A DNA stretch of 64,000 nt, taken from positions 5,184,639 through 5,248,638 of the forward strand of contig CM026562.1 in the NCBI GenBank assembly GCA_015143295.1. The letters are read 5' to 3'. A model generated the notes under the pieces. The model saw nothing but the letters and a program-made list of their open reading frames with translations, was not told the origin of the DNA and made no database searches. This document shows positions 10,694-21,361 of the stretch, piece by piece; the first letter of the stretch is position 1, and every line of letters starts with the position of its first letter. Origin of the DNA: Tetracentron sinense (lineage: Eukaryota; Streptophyta; Magnoliopsida; Trochodendrales; Trochodendraceae). The position numbers and the translations under genes are program-made.

Positions 10694-13357
10694 TGTCGCG
10701 ACCCAAAATACCCCCTAGGAGTTAGAAATACGTTAGGCTCGTGACCGCCATGTCATACCATCCTGTCATGACACACAATGCGTACTAAAAAGTAGAACTA
10801 AAAATTTCTTTATAACATAGCCTGCGATTTGTATTCCAAGTCTGAACCAACAGTTTATACAAAATTTAAAGTCTAAAGTGGACATTCCCCACTATCAAAA
10901 TACACAAACCTCTCCCTCACATCACTCAACAATAGTCTAGATAGGGCCTCCTATCTAGAGCTCCATCATCCTGGTGAAGATCCATGGTAGGCTCTGGCTC
11001 GTAGTACTCCTCCTCTATCCAAGGCTCAGGGGCAATTGCATCCACAAAACCTGCCGAAGTAACAGTTCAGCTGAGCATGGAATACTCAGCATATACAAAC
11101 TACTAACTAGCATTATTGTAAACATTTATGATAGCATATGCATTTATCAGAGCGAAACAGGCAAAAGCAAAGTGAAACAAGCATATAACTTAGAGCAGTT
11201 CATAAAACAGATAGCATGTGAGCATTTCTTTACAAGGCACATATTGTTGAGCATTTCACTAACCATATACTTTGAGCCATAACAAACCTGATACTTAGAG
11301 TGAATCGCAAAACTGATGACAAAGCGATACTTTACAACTTAGGAGGTATACTACCTTGAGTAAGAAAATCAAATCCATACTTTACAAGCAAGGAGGTAAA
11401 CTCCCTTGAGTCCGAAAATCAAAGCGATACTTTATAAGCAAGGAGGTATACTCCCTTGAGTACAAAAATCAAAGTGATACTTTACAAGCATGGAGGTAAA
11501 CTCCCTTGAGTCCAAAAATCAAAGCGATACTTTACAAGCAAGGAGGTATACTCCCTTGAGTACGAAAATCAAAGTGATACTTTACAAGTAAGGAGGTAAA
11601 CTCCCTTGAGTCTGAAAATCAAAGCAATACTTTACAAGCAAGGAGGTATACTCCCTTGAGTACGAAAATTATTCTTTGAGTGAAGCTACTTTTGAGAAAA
11701 ACCCCTTTTAGTAGAACCATACTTTGAAACCTTAACTTAGAGCCAAACACTTTTTGAGCCAAAACTTCAACTTAAAACAAAAACTCATTTTGAGCCACAG
11801 CCTTAACTTAGAACAAAAACCATTTTGAGCCAATACCTTAACTTAGAACAAAACCATGCTTTTCAACATTCATCCTTATACAAATCCAATCATACAAGCA
11901 CATTAGTTCATGGAGAAATTGTGAGCTATTCAATAACAATATAACCCCCTCAAGATCATGGTAATATCCATAGCATGTACAACATGATTATCAAATCCAA
12001 TTTCTATCAAGAACATACCTCAAAATCTACTATTCATTTACAACTCATAGCAAAGCAATTTAGTAAAGTGTAGCTACTATTTGTCTTATCAAAATCATGC
12101 TTTATATCTTACTTATAATATAGGAATTACAAATATGGCCAAAACATCCTATGTTTCATCACAACCATTTACTTAAACCATAGAAACCAAATTAAACATC
12201 AATGAAGTATAGCAAGTCAAGTTAGTAGATTGTTCTACCTTTCGAAAACCGGATCCCTACGGTTTCTCGCTTTGGAATACTACTTGGAGGCAAGAGAAAG
12301 CTTTGAGGAAGCTTTTGAATCAATCCCAAGCATGAGAAAGCTTGAAAAAAAAAAGATCCAAGATTTAGGAAAGCTTGAGAATGACTTGAGAAAGTCCTTG
12401 AGTCAAACTCTGGACTCCACTTGATCACTAACACAAACTCTAGAAGAAACCCCTCCTCTCTCTCTTTCTCTATCAAAATTTCTCCCAAAAACTTGCTGAG
12501 GGTTGTAGAAATCCTAACACCCACGAAATGGTGCTTAAATAGGCAAGAAGGATGAGGCCAAAGACCCTTACACCCTTAAAAGATCTTAGGAGGTCGACTA
12601 CGAGGCAAAAACAAGGACCAAGGATCTATCGGTGCTCAAAAAACCCCTTACTGTGTAAAAATATCATACAAAAATGAGCTTGATTGATCTATTGGTCATG
12701 ACCACGGATAGATCCTTTGTGGACGGATCTATCGGTCACAAAACGGATCTATCCTTGGTCATCCCTTCACTCGTTTTTCTCATTGCGGTATTTCGATCAT
12801 AACTTTTGACTCGCTCATCGGATTTTGACAATTCAACTTGCGTTAGACTCCTATTTCAAAGAGAAACAACTTTCATGTTTTTCACAACTCCTAATTCTTC
12901 TTTATTCATGGTCCAAAGTTGCCTTAAAGCTGACAGGTCCTGGAATTTCAGCAGAAAAATGATGGAAAACCCACATTTAACTTAACTTTGACTCCAAATA
13001 TGGAAAAATGATAAACATGATCCTTGAAGAGGATTCCGATATCTTTCTAATGGCTTACGAATCACTCGATTTTGATAAGCGATGAGAAAACTAGAGTTCT
13101 TTCAAGTTGAGGGTATTTCTAGACGTTCCTCTTTGCGACACTTAGAGTATTTCATACTCTTGTTCCTTTCATCCCAAACAACCAATAACACTACTTAAAC
13201 TAATTTAAACAATTCTTACTATTGCTCATCATCCAAATTACATTAATGGCCCTTGGCCTTCACAAGACTTGTGCCCATAGCACTATTCACCGCACTATTC
13301 ACTACACTATTCACAACATTATTTATAGCCTAATGAACTTGGTTCTGGGGTTCTACA
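10694..13357 (-). repeat. 3' LTR of the gag-only element (2664 bp)
   Basis: Minus-strand ends are TGTAGAACCCC and GGGTCGCGACA. It has seven 50-bp units (11321-11670), a second patch of about 38-bp repeats built on AACTTAGAACAAAAACC (about 11690-11850), a minus-strand TATA-like GCCTATTTAAGC (12533-12544), and GATCTATCGG-type motifs near 12615-12760. Confidence 0.85.
11321..11670. repeat. Tandem array, 7 x 50 bp
   Basis: Each unit reads AAAGCGATACTTTACAAGCA AGGAGGTA(A/T)ACTCCCTTGAG followed by a variable end. Units alternate between AAACTCCCTTGAGTCCG and ATACTCCCTTGAGTACG forms, giving a 100-bp higher-order period. Confidence 0.9.
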
Positions 13358-13373
13358 TCCTCCCCCCTTATAG
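13358..13373 (-). other. Polypurine tract of the gag-only element
   Basis: The minus strand reads CTATAAGGGGGGAGGA immediately before the LTR start TGTAGAACC. This is the expected plus-strand primer position. Confidence 0.75.
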
Positions 13374-13569
13374 AAATTTTGTCCTCAAAATTAGGACAAC
13401 ACATAATCAAGTGTATCAATCCCACGTCAACCAATAGCCCGGCTAGGCACACGTCACACCCAACAAATTCAACAATGCATAGCAAATACACAGACTATAC
13501 GTAACATATTCGAACACACATATAAACATATATCACATACTATCAATTATTTACAGTTCTATAACTTTG

Positions 13570-14806
13570 ACTTGAGCATACTTTGCACAACATCCTCAGA
13601 TACATGTGCTTCTCTCCCAAATAAGGCGAAGGCTTTGCCCCGATTTGCTGTTGAGGCGGCTAAGTGGGTTGCGATGGCCTGTAATTCTGAGAAGACCCTT
13701 GTTGTGTGGCCTGTCGAACTGGGGGCCTATTCTCCTGAGACTGGATCCGCGACTGTCGGCGTGGACAATCTCTTATAGAGTGGCTACGATCACCACAATG
13801 AAAACACCCACCAGTGAGCCTCCGACACTTCCCAGTCTTGTGACTCTTGCCACAGTGAGCGCAAATATCAAATGTAGATATCGAAGATATGGCCGGTACA
13901 CCTCCCGTGGTCTGAGTGGCAGTAGGGCGAGGAATCTACGGCACAAACTGAGGACCCTGTGTCAGTGCATTCCGGAAGGTCTTGTAAGGAGCAGTCTGGT
14001 ACAGGACAAACCTAACCCTTCTCTCTAGTGGCACTGGTCCACTGAGATGGCTTCTAACCACGCCTTTCTCTAGGCCCTTGTCGATCCTCATGAGAAAATC
14101 CTTGGAATTTCTCTCGGCGATCTTTGCCTTCCCCACAATCTCCTTCCAGGTGTCTACCTGGAATATGGAAACTCGATCCTGTATAAAGGACCTCAATCCA
14201 CCCTCAAACTTTCTTACTTGCACGCTCTCAGATGTGACCATATGCGGAGCAAATCTCGCTAGTCCGACGAACTTGGCCTCGTATTCGACCACACTCATCT
14301 CTCCCTGTTCCAAGAACATGAACTCTCTCTCCTTTTGCTCCTTCACGAACCTGGGAAAATACTACTCGTAAAATGCATCCAAAAACTCTACCCAGGTCCA
14401 TGGTGTCCCTGCCTTGGCGGCATCCCTCTACCTTAGTGCAGACCTCCACCAATGCTCGGCTTCACCTTCCATCACGAAGGAAGCCCACTCGACTCTCTGC
14501 TCGTCCGTACAGTGAAGAACCCGGAAAGTCTTCTCCAACTGCATGACCCTTTGCGACCATGGTAGTCCCATAGAAGGTAGGAGGCCTCAATCTTTGGAAT
14601 GCCTCAAGTCCTGTTGTGTGGTGCACAAGAGGAGGTGCAGGTGCAGGTATGGCAGCAACAGAAGTATCAACCCTGTCTGCAAGCCTAGTCATAGCCGTTG
14701 CCATAGCCCCAAGGATCTGAGTTAAGTCTGGTTGTTAATCTCTTAAAGGAATATCTCCTCTGTTCCCTCGGGTCTGATACCCTCTACCTCGGCTGCCACG
14801 TCTCAT
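13570..14806 (-). pseudogene. gypsy-type gag with two zinc knuckles (frameshifted)
   Basis: The likely start is the ATG at 14806 (MRRGSRGRGYQTRG). A stop follows after about 24 codons; the frame then runs through MATAMTRLADRVD and GLEAFQRLRPPTF (14704-14560). The retrotransposon gag core follows in another frame (14346-13936) with KEQKEREFMFLEQGEMSVVE and LARFAPHM. Downstream are two CCHC knuckles: CAHCGKSHKTGKC (C-X2-C-X3-H-X4-C) and CFHCGDRSHSIRDC (C-X2-C-X4-H-X4-C). Gag packages element RNA and forms the virus-like particle. At least one premature stop and one frameshift make this copy non-functional. The knuckles and core are typical of plant gypsy chromovirus gag; nothing of pol follows before the polypurine tract. 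Confidence 0.8.
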
Positions 14807-15172
14807 GATCGAAATCCTATGAGCAATAGCAAAGCGTGATTCTAATGGAAATCAAGCTCTTTGAACATAGCAATTCAACGAGCACATCTTGCCTATATAA
14901 GCGCACCTTATAAAATCAAGATATACACAAAATAGTATAAGCATACTATAGAAATTCTAGCGATGCTAAGTTCTCACTTTCGGTTAAATCCTTAACCGGT
15001 TCAACCAAGACTAAATGTTTAGTCTATACTTGGAATATGACTACCTATTTAAACTTAATGCCTTTGCTTGATACCCATTATGTCACAGTATCAAAATCAT
15101 AATTCAAAGTTCATCTAAGGTCTAAGTTAAACTCAAATGACACCCTTCAGTCCCTCTAGTTCTAATGCCTAA

Positions 15173-15184
15173 GCTTTGATACCA
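15173..15184 (-). other. Primer-binding site (initiator-Met tRNA type)
   Basis: The minus strand reads TGGTATCAAAGC a few bases inside the 5' LTR, one change from the common plant TGGTATCAGAGC site. Confidence 0.8.
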
Positions 15185-15188
15185 CTTC

Positions 15189-18069
15189 TATCGCGACCCA
15201 AAATACCCCCTAGGAGTTAGGAATACTTTAGGTTCGTGACCGTTATGTCATACCATCCTGTCATGACACATAAGGCGTACTAAAAAGCATAACTAAAAAT
15301 TTCTTTATAACATAACCTGTGATTTGTATTCCAAGTCCGAACCAACAATTTATACAAAATTTAAAGTCTAAAGTGGACATTCCCCACTATCAAAATACAT
15401 AAACCTCTCCCTCACATCACTCAATAATAGTCTAGATAGGCCTCCTATCTAGAGCTCCATCATCCTGGTGATGATCCATGGCAGGCTCCGGATCATAGTA
15501 CTCCTCCTCTATCCAAGGCTTAGGAGCATGTGCATCCACAAAACCTGCTGAAGTAACAATTCGGCTGAGCATGAAATTCTCAGCATATACAAACTACTAA
15601 CTAGCATTACTGTAAACATCTATGATAGCATATGCATTTATCAGAGCGAAACAGGCAAAAGCAAAGTGCAACGAGCATATAACTTAGAGCAGTTCATAAA
15701 AGAGATAGCATGTGAGCATTTCTTTACAAGGCACATATCGTTGAACATTTCACTAACCATATACTTTGAGCCATAACAAACCCGATAGTAAGAGTGATTC
15801 GCAAAACCGATGACAAAGCGATACTTTACAAGCTAGGAGGCAAACTCCCTCGAGTTCAAAACGAAACGATACTTTACAAGCCAGGCGGTCCCTTAAGAAC
15901 ACCCTTGAGTTTAAAACAAAGCAATACTATACAAGCAAGGAGGTAAGCTCCCTTGAGTCCGAAATCAAAGCGATACTTTATAAGAAACGAGGTATACTAC
16001 CTTGAGTCTGAAAATCAAAGCGATACTTTACAAGCAAGGAGGTATACTCCCTTGAGTATGAAAATCAAAGCGATACTTTACAAGCAATGAGGTAAACTCC
16101 CTTGAGTCCGAAAATCAAAACGATACTTTACAAGCAAGGAGGTATACTTTCTTGGGTTCGAAAATCAAAGCGATACTTTACAAGCAAGGAGGTAAACTCC
16201 CTTGAGTCCAAAAATCAAAGCGATACTTTACAAGTAAGGAGGTATACTCCATTAAGTATGAAAATCAAAGCGATACTTTACAAGCAAGGAGGTAAATTCC
16301 CTTGAGTTTGAAAATCAAAGCGATACTTTACAAGCAATGAGGTATACTCCCTTGAGTACGAAAATCATTCTTTGAGTAAAACTACTTTTGAGAAAAACCC
16401 CTTTTAGCAAAACCTTACTTTGAAACCTTAACTTAGAGCAAAACCCTTTTTGAGCCAAAACCTCAACTTAGAACAAAAACTTTTTTTGAGTCAAAGCCTT
16501 AACTTAGAACAAAAACCCTTTTGAGCCAAAACCTTAACTTAGAACAAAACTATGCTTTTCAACATTCATCCTTATACAAATCCAATCATACAAGCACACT
16601 AGTTCATGGAGCATTTGTGAGCTATTCAATAACAATATAACCCCCTCAAGATCATGGTAATATCCATAGCATGTACAACATAATTATCAAATCCAATTTC
16701 TATCAAGAACATACCTCAAAATCTACTATTCATTTACAACTCATAGCAAAGCAATTTAGTAGAGTGTAGCTACTATTTGTCTTATCAAAATCATGCTTTA
16801 TATCTTACTTATAATATAGGAATTACAAATATGGCCAAACCATCCTATGTTTCATCACAATCATTTACTTAAACCATATAAACCAAATTAAACATCAATG
16901 AAGTATAGCAAGGCAAGTTAGTAGATTGTTCTACCTTTCGAAAACCGAATCCCTACGGTTTCTCGCTTTGGAATACTACTTAGAGGCAAGAGAAAGCTTT
17001 GAGGAAGCTTTTGAATCAATCCCAAGCATGAGAAAGCTTGAGGAAAACAAGATCCAAGCTTTGGGAAAGCTTAAGAATGACTTGAGAAAGTCATTGAGTC
17101 AAAATCCGGACTCCACTTGATCACTAACACAAACCCTAGAAGAAACCCCTCCTCTCTCTCTTTCTCTATCAATCTTTCTCTCAAAAACTTGCCGAGGGCT
17201 GTAGAAATCCTAACACCCATGAAATGGTGCTTAAATAGGCAAGAAGGGTGAGGCCAAATACCCTTATACCCTTAAAAGATCTTAGAAGGTCAGCTACAGG
17301 GCAAAAACAAGCACCAAGGATCTATCGGTCATGAGCACCGATAGATCCTTCAAAAAACCCCTCACTGTGTAAAAATACCATACAAAAATGAGCTTGACCG
17401 ATCTATCGGTCATGATCACAGATAGATCCTTGGTGGATGGATCTATCGGTCACAAAACGGATCTATCCTTGGTCATCCCTTCACTCATTTTTCTCGCTGC
17501 GGTATTTCGATCATAACTTTTGACTCGCTCATCGGATTTTGACATTTCACTTGCGCTGGACTCCTATTTCATAGGGGAACAATTTTCATGTTTTGCACAA
17601 CTCCTAATTCTTTTTTCTTCATGGTTCAAAGTTGCCTTAAAGCTGACAGATCTTGGAATTTCAGCAGAAAAATGATGGAAAACCCACATTTGACTTAACT
17701 TTGTCTCCAAATATGGAAAAATGATAAACATGACCCTCGAAGAGGATTCTGATATCTTTCTAATGGCTAAAGAATCACTCAATTCCAATTAGCGGTGAGA
17801 AAACTAGAGTTCTCTCAAGTTGAGAGAATTTCTAGACGTCCCTCTTTGCGACACTTAGAGTATTTCATACTCTTCTTCTTTCATCCCAAACACCCAACAA
17901 CACTACTTAAACTAATTTAAACCATTCTTATTATTGTTCATCATCCAAATTACATAAATAGCCCTTAGCTTGCACAAGACTTGTGCCCATAACACTATTC
18001 ACCGCACTATTCACTACACTATTCACAACACTATTTATGGTCTAGTGAACTCGGTTCTGGGGTTCTACA
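15189..18069 (-). repeat. 5' LTR of the gag-only element (2881 bp)
   Basis: Homologous to 10694-13357 along its length. It is about 217 bp longer, most of it explained by four extra 50-bp units. The terminal CA has mutated to TA (15189-15190, TA on the plus strand). A minus-strand TATA-like GCCTATTTAAGC lies at about 17228-17240. A palindromic GGATCTATCGGTC...CACCGATAGATCC (17318-17350) is largely lost from the other LTR. Confidence 0.85.
15814..16365. repeat. Tandem array, 11 x about 50 bp
   Basis: Same unit as 11321-11670. The first three units are irregular (48-53 bp, with a divergent GGCGGTCCC unit); the rest are exact 50-mers. The open frame at 16102-16305 only reads through the array. 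Confidence 0.9.
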
Positions 18070-18107
18070 TCTACTTAATGTTTTTTATTTATTTTTCTAA
18101 AAACTTT

Positions 18108-18337
18108 GGGTGTGTTCGTTTGGAGAGAAAGTGAGGGAAAAGAAAAGAAAAGTGTGTTTTCTTGAACTTTTCTTGCACTTGGTTTGCAAGAAACACATTT
18201 TCATTTTCTTGCACTTTCTCAATAGTGACAAACTTTCTTCCAAAAACTTCATCCATCTTTTGATGGTTATTTTGCGAGAAAATGTAAGTTTATTTTCTTT
18301 TCTTTCACCTACTTTCTCACCAAGCAAACGCACCCTA
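18108..18337 (+). repeat. MITE A, TIR GGGTGTGTTCGTTTGG
   Basis: The left end is GGGTGTGTTCGTTTGGAGAG; the right end CTCACCAAGCAAACGCACCC is its imperfect complement. The interior is rich in GAAAAGAAAAG and contains TTCATCCATCTTTTGATGG. Same orientation as MITE D. Confidence 0.75.
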
Positions 18338-18339
18338 AG

Positions 18340-18720
18340 GCTGTGTTAGGTTGCCCTGAAAGTGGATGGGAGAAAAGAAAAAAAGTTAAAAGAAAAGAAA
18401 AGAAAAAGAAAAGAAAAGAAAGTGGCTTTCTTTTGCATGTTCGGTTGGGAAGAAAATTTTAGAAAAAAGTGATTGGGTAATCATTATATTTATGGATAAA
18501 ATGGTAAATTTGCATTATTCTTGAACCAAGTGCTTTACTTTCTCTCATAATAACCATTGATTTGGAGAGAAAATTTTACAAGAAAGTGCTAGAAAATTGG
18601 GTTGATTTTCTTGTACTTTTCTTGAGAAAAGAACCATTTCTTGTAAACTGAACATAAAAAAGTGAGAGCATCTCTCACTTTCTTTCACTTTAACTTGCTT
18701 TCGCCAACCGAACACAACCT
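18340..18720 (+). repeat. MITE B, TIR GTTGTGTTCGGTTGG family
   Basis: The left end is GCTGTGTTAGGTTGCC and the right end CCAACCGAACACAAC. It shares its interior (GTTCGGTTGGGAAGAA, TTTATGGATAAAATGG, AGTGAGAG...CTCTCACT) with MITE C in the opposite direction. Confidence 0.75.
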
Positions 18721-18743
18721 AAGGGTGGATGCGTGAACCCTAA

Positions 18744-19082
18744 GGTTGTGTTCGGTTGGCTAGAAAGCAAGGTAAAGTAAAAGAAAGTGAGAGATTCTCT
18801 CACTTTTTGATGTTTGGTTTACAATAAATGGTTATTTTCTCTAGAAAAGTACAAGAAAATGAGTTCAATTTTCTAGCACTTTCTTTTAAAATTTATCTCC
18901 ATATCAATGGTTATTCTCAGAGAAAGTAAAGCACTTGGTTCCAGAATTATGTAATTTACTATTTTATCCATAAATATAATTCTTCCCAACCGAACAAGCA
19001 AAAGAAAGCCACTTTTTTTTTTCTTTTTCTTTTACTCTTTTTTCTTTTCTTCCATTTACTTTCTCGATAACCGAACACAACC
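18744..19082 (-). repeat. MITE C, inverted copy of MITE B
   Basis: The ends are GGTTGTGTTCGGTTGG and ATAACCGAACACAACC. Its reverse complement follows MITE B almost base for base, including CAAGTGCTTTACTTTCTCT. Together B and C could fold into a hairpin of about 350 bp arms. Confidence 0.75.
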
Positions 19083-19086
19083 TAAG

Positions 19087-19324
19087 GGTGTGTTTGTTTG
19101 GCGAGAAAGTGAGGGAAATGAAAAGAAAAGTGTGTTTTCTTGTACTTTTCTTGCGTATGGTTTGCAAGAAACACTTTCATTTTCTTGGACTTTCTCAAAA
19201 GTGAAAAATTTTCTCCCAAAAATTTCATCCATCTTTTGATGGTTATTTTAGGAAAAAAAGTTTAAGTATCTTTTATTTTTCTTTTCTTTTCTTTCACCCA
19301 TTTTTTGCCAAATCGAACGCACCC
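19087..19324 (+). repeat. MITE D, direct copy of MITE A
   Basis: Ends GGGTGTGTTTGTTTGG and AATCGAACGCACCC; interior matches MITE A (TTCATCCATCTTTTGATGGT). Confidence 0.75.
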
Positions 19325-19328
19325 TAAC

Positions 19329-19473
19329 CCTATGTTTGGTTGCTAAGAAAATAAAAGAAAACATAGAAAAGAAAAGAAAATTAGACAAAACACTAGTTAG
19401 AAGTGTATTAGAAATCTAAAATTTTCTTTTCTTTTCCATGTTTTCATCTATTTTCCCGGCAACCAAACATAGC
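19329..19473. repeat. MITE E, TIR CTATGTTTGGTTGC
   Basis: A 145-bp foldback with ends CTATGTTTGGTTGCTAAGAA and GGCAACCAAACATAG. Confidence 0.7.
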
Positions 19474-19630
19474 ATAAGGGTGAGTGAATCTTAACCACAA
19501 TTAAATTGAGTTAAAAGAGGAACACATGGCAAGAAAATGAGAGTCAAGATGCCACTCGCGTCACAGACCGAGAAGGTGATTATTTTTCATTGAACAACAA
19601 GTCATTTGAATCCAGGTAACGTACCCAATC

Positions 19631-19753
19631 CATTTAGAAGCCTAAGATTGAAACTCATTGGTCTAGTACTCTCCTCTTAAATACTTATCATAGTTGATGA
19701 GTATTTAAGAGGGGGTGCTGGACCAATGAGGTCTAACCTTAGGTTGCTAAATG
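19631..19753. repeat. Short foldback, arms of about 55 bp
   Basis: CATTTAGAAGCCTAAG...CTCATTGGTCTAGTAC...CCTCTTAAATACTTATCAT pairs with ATGAGTATTTAAGAGG...GGACCAATGAGG...CTTAGGTTGCTAAATG across a loop of about five bases. Confidence 0.7.
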
Positions 19754-20189
19754 AATTTCATGGGTACGCCTATCACTGCTCATTTGGATATAATTGCATG
19801 TGTGCCAATGTATGAATTGGGAGAAGAAAAAAAGGCTGGAAAAATTAAATTCAAATACTTTTTTTCTCTATGCAATTATGGTCTGATCTCATCTATATTT
19901 TTACCCTATTCTAAAACTCACAGTTACCTACTTGCGGCACAAGTAGGTGTCGTAGAACCTCATGTGAGCCCCACTAGGGGGCTACTTATCAATACCCTAC
20001 AAGCAGGTCTCCCGAAGGTTTAGGCATGAATGATGCCCCTGCCGTTGAGTTGATCAAATGTGGCTGCTGTTGAAACCATGAAATTAAGTTGGTGGGCTCA
20101 CCATTCTAAAACTCTCTTCATATTACCTACCCACATGTCCTGCTATTTATAACTTCTATCAATTACTTTAGTTCTTTTTTTCCTTGATG

Positions 20190-20560
20190 CTCAGTTTGTT
20201 ACACCGTAAAATAGGAGAAAACAAATAAGTTCCATAGAAAATTTTATTATGTGTTTGTCGGTAAGTAAAATCTTTCGTAAATAAAATGTTTTACAAAAAA
20301 GGGAAACACTTTTCCAGAAAATGACTTATATTTTAAAAACTCGTAAGTCATTTTTCCGTAAAATACCAATTTCTTTACAAATATTTAAAGTATAAAAATA
20401 CCTTTACTCATATTTTTATTTGTTTTTTTATTTTATAAAAAAAATTCGCCTTATTTTTAAGAAGCAACCAAACAACAAAACTGAATGGAAAATTCATATT
20501 TTACCGTAAATGCTTTTCCTTTGTAAATGATTTTTGTTTTTACCGGAAATGGTTTAACTG
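20190..20560. repeat. Possible foldback with CCGTAAAA ends
   Basis: The left end CAGTTTGTTACACCGTAAAA and the right end TTTTACCGGAAATGGTTTAACTG are imperfect complements. The interior repeats TTTTCCGTAAAAT-like words. No TSD was resolved. Confidence 0.4.
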
Positions 20561-20637
20561 CATTGAGCTTCGCTCTTTTTGTTTTTTCATCTAACTTTGG
20601 GGGTTAATGGTTAGTATCTACTCTAGGGGTCGTGGTT

Positions 20638-21074
20638 TAGGGCTGGAAACGGATACAGATATTATCCATATCTGATTTGTATCCGAATCCGTTTAGTCAG
20701 ATAATTATTCGGCGGCGAAGCGAGTTTGGATAGTAATTTTACTATCTGTTTATAATTGGATAACAATTAGATACTAGTATATCCGATTTGATAAATATCC
20801 AACCGATTATATAACATATATAAATAATATATTTTAAATTTATAAAATTAATATAACCTTTAATATATATATTTTAAATATATTTATATTTTTTAAAAGT
20901 AATCAAAGAATTCGGATACTATTTGAATTTGAATTTTTTAATCAGAGTCGGATATGAAAATCATATTTCACTATCCGTCAGATATTTATTGAGATTCAGA
21001 TATTCAAATTTATAATTGAATACAGATCCAGATATGCCACTATATGCTCTGAATCCGTTTAATTTACCGTCCTA
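20638..21074 (+). repeat. hAT-like MITE with GGATAC/GTATCC words
   Basis: The left end is TAGGGCTGGAAACGGATAC and the right end GAATCCGTTTAATTTACCGTCCTA. Internally it shares CCAACCGATTATATAACATATA and ATAAATATATTTTAAATTTA with the inverted copy at 36985-37745. No clean TSD is visible. Confidence 0.6.
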
Positions 21075-21361
21075 GGTGGGTTAATGGTAGCATTTGAATC
21101 TTGGTTAACGGTGGCTACGCACCCCCTCAGGGATCGATCCCGGGTCACCCCAAGGTTAAAAGCCTTTCTTTCTCTCATTGTGCACTTTCTTTTGCAATCA
21201 ACACACCTGCACGATGTGTCTAGCACAGTGTCTAAAGTGGTCCTTGTGAAGATGCAACCCTAAATGGAAATCTTGCCTTATGCGACATCTTTTCTTGGAC
21301 AATTATAACGATTGACTGCTCCAGCTAGAAATTTTGGTACCATAAAATCTTAGTTTTTGTT
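21075..21361. other. Spacer with a tRNA-box-like motif, otherwise nothing recognised
   Basis: GGATCGATCCCGGGTC near 21131 resembles a pol III B box, but no A box at proper spacing was found. It could be the tail of a SINE interrupted by the preceding MITE. Confidence 0.3.

Larger units (their letters stand above)
10694..18069 (-). mobile_element. Complete gag-only gypsy-type LTR element (TR-GAG-like)
   Basis: The element runs from TGTCGCGACCC (10694) to GGTTCTACA (18069) and is flanked by perfect TCTAC repeats (10689-10693 and 18070-18074). Read on the minus strand: 5' LTR 18069-15189, a primer-binding site TGGTATCAAAGC (15184-15173), gag (14806 to about 13570), a polypurine tract AAGGGGGGAGGA, then 3' LTR 13357-10694. 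The internal region is only about 1.8 kb. No protease, RT, RNase H or integrase motif is found in it, although it is bounded by an intact primer site and polypurine tract. This matches the published plant TR-GAG class of non-autonomous elements; mobilisation by a related autonomous element is inferred. Confidence 0.85.

Noticed and set aside
12230-12424. Similar 64-codon ORFs in both LTRs (also 16926-17120), considered as a conserved gene
   Set aside because: They are antisense within the LTR copies and similar only because the LTRs are; no known domain.
13606-14028. 140-codon plus-strand ORF
   Set aside because: Antisense shadow of the gag zinc-knuckle region, which is the meaningful frame on the minus strand.
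16102-16305. 67-codon ORF with repeated sequence
   Set aside because: It is a read-through of the tandem array on the strand opposite to the element.
15966-16365. Regular 50-bp repeats, considered as a CRISPR array
   Set aside because: Units are contiguous with no unique spacers, occur in both LTRs of a plant retrotransposon, and alternate in a 100-bp period. This is an LTR minisatellite.
18736-18745. AACCCTAAGG words, considered as interstitial telomere repeats
   Set aside because: Isolated single words at foldback ends, not a TTTAGGG tandem array.
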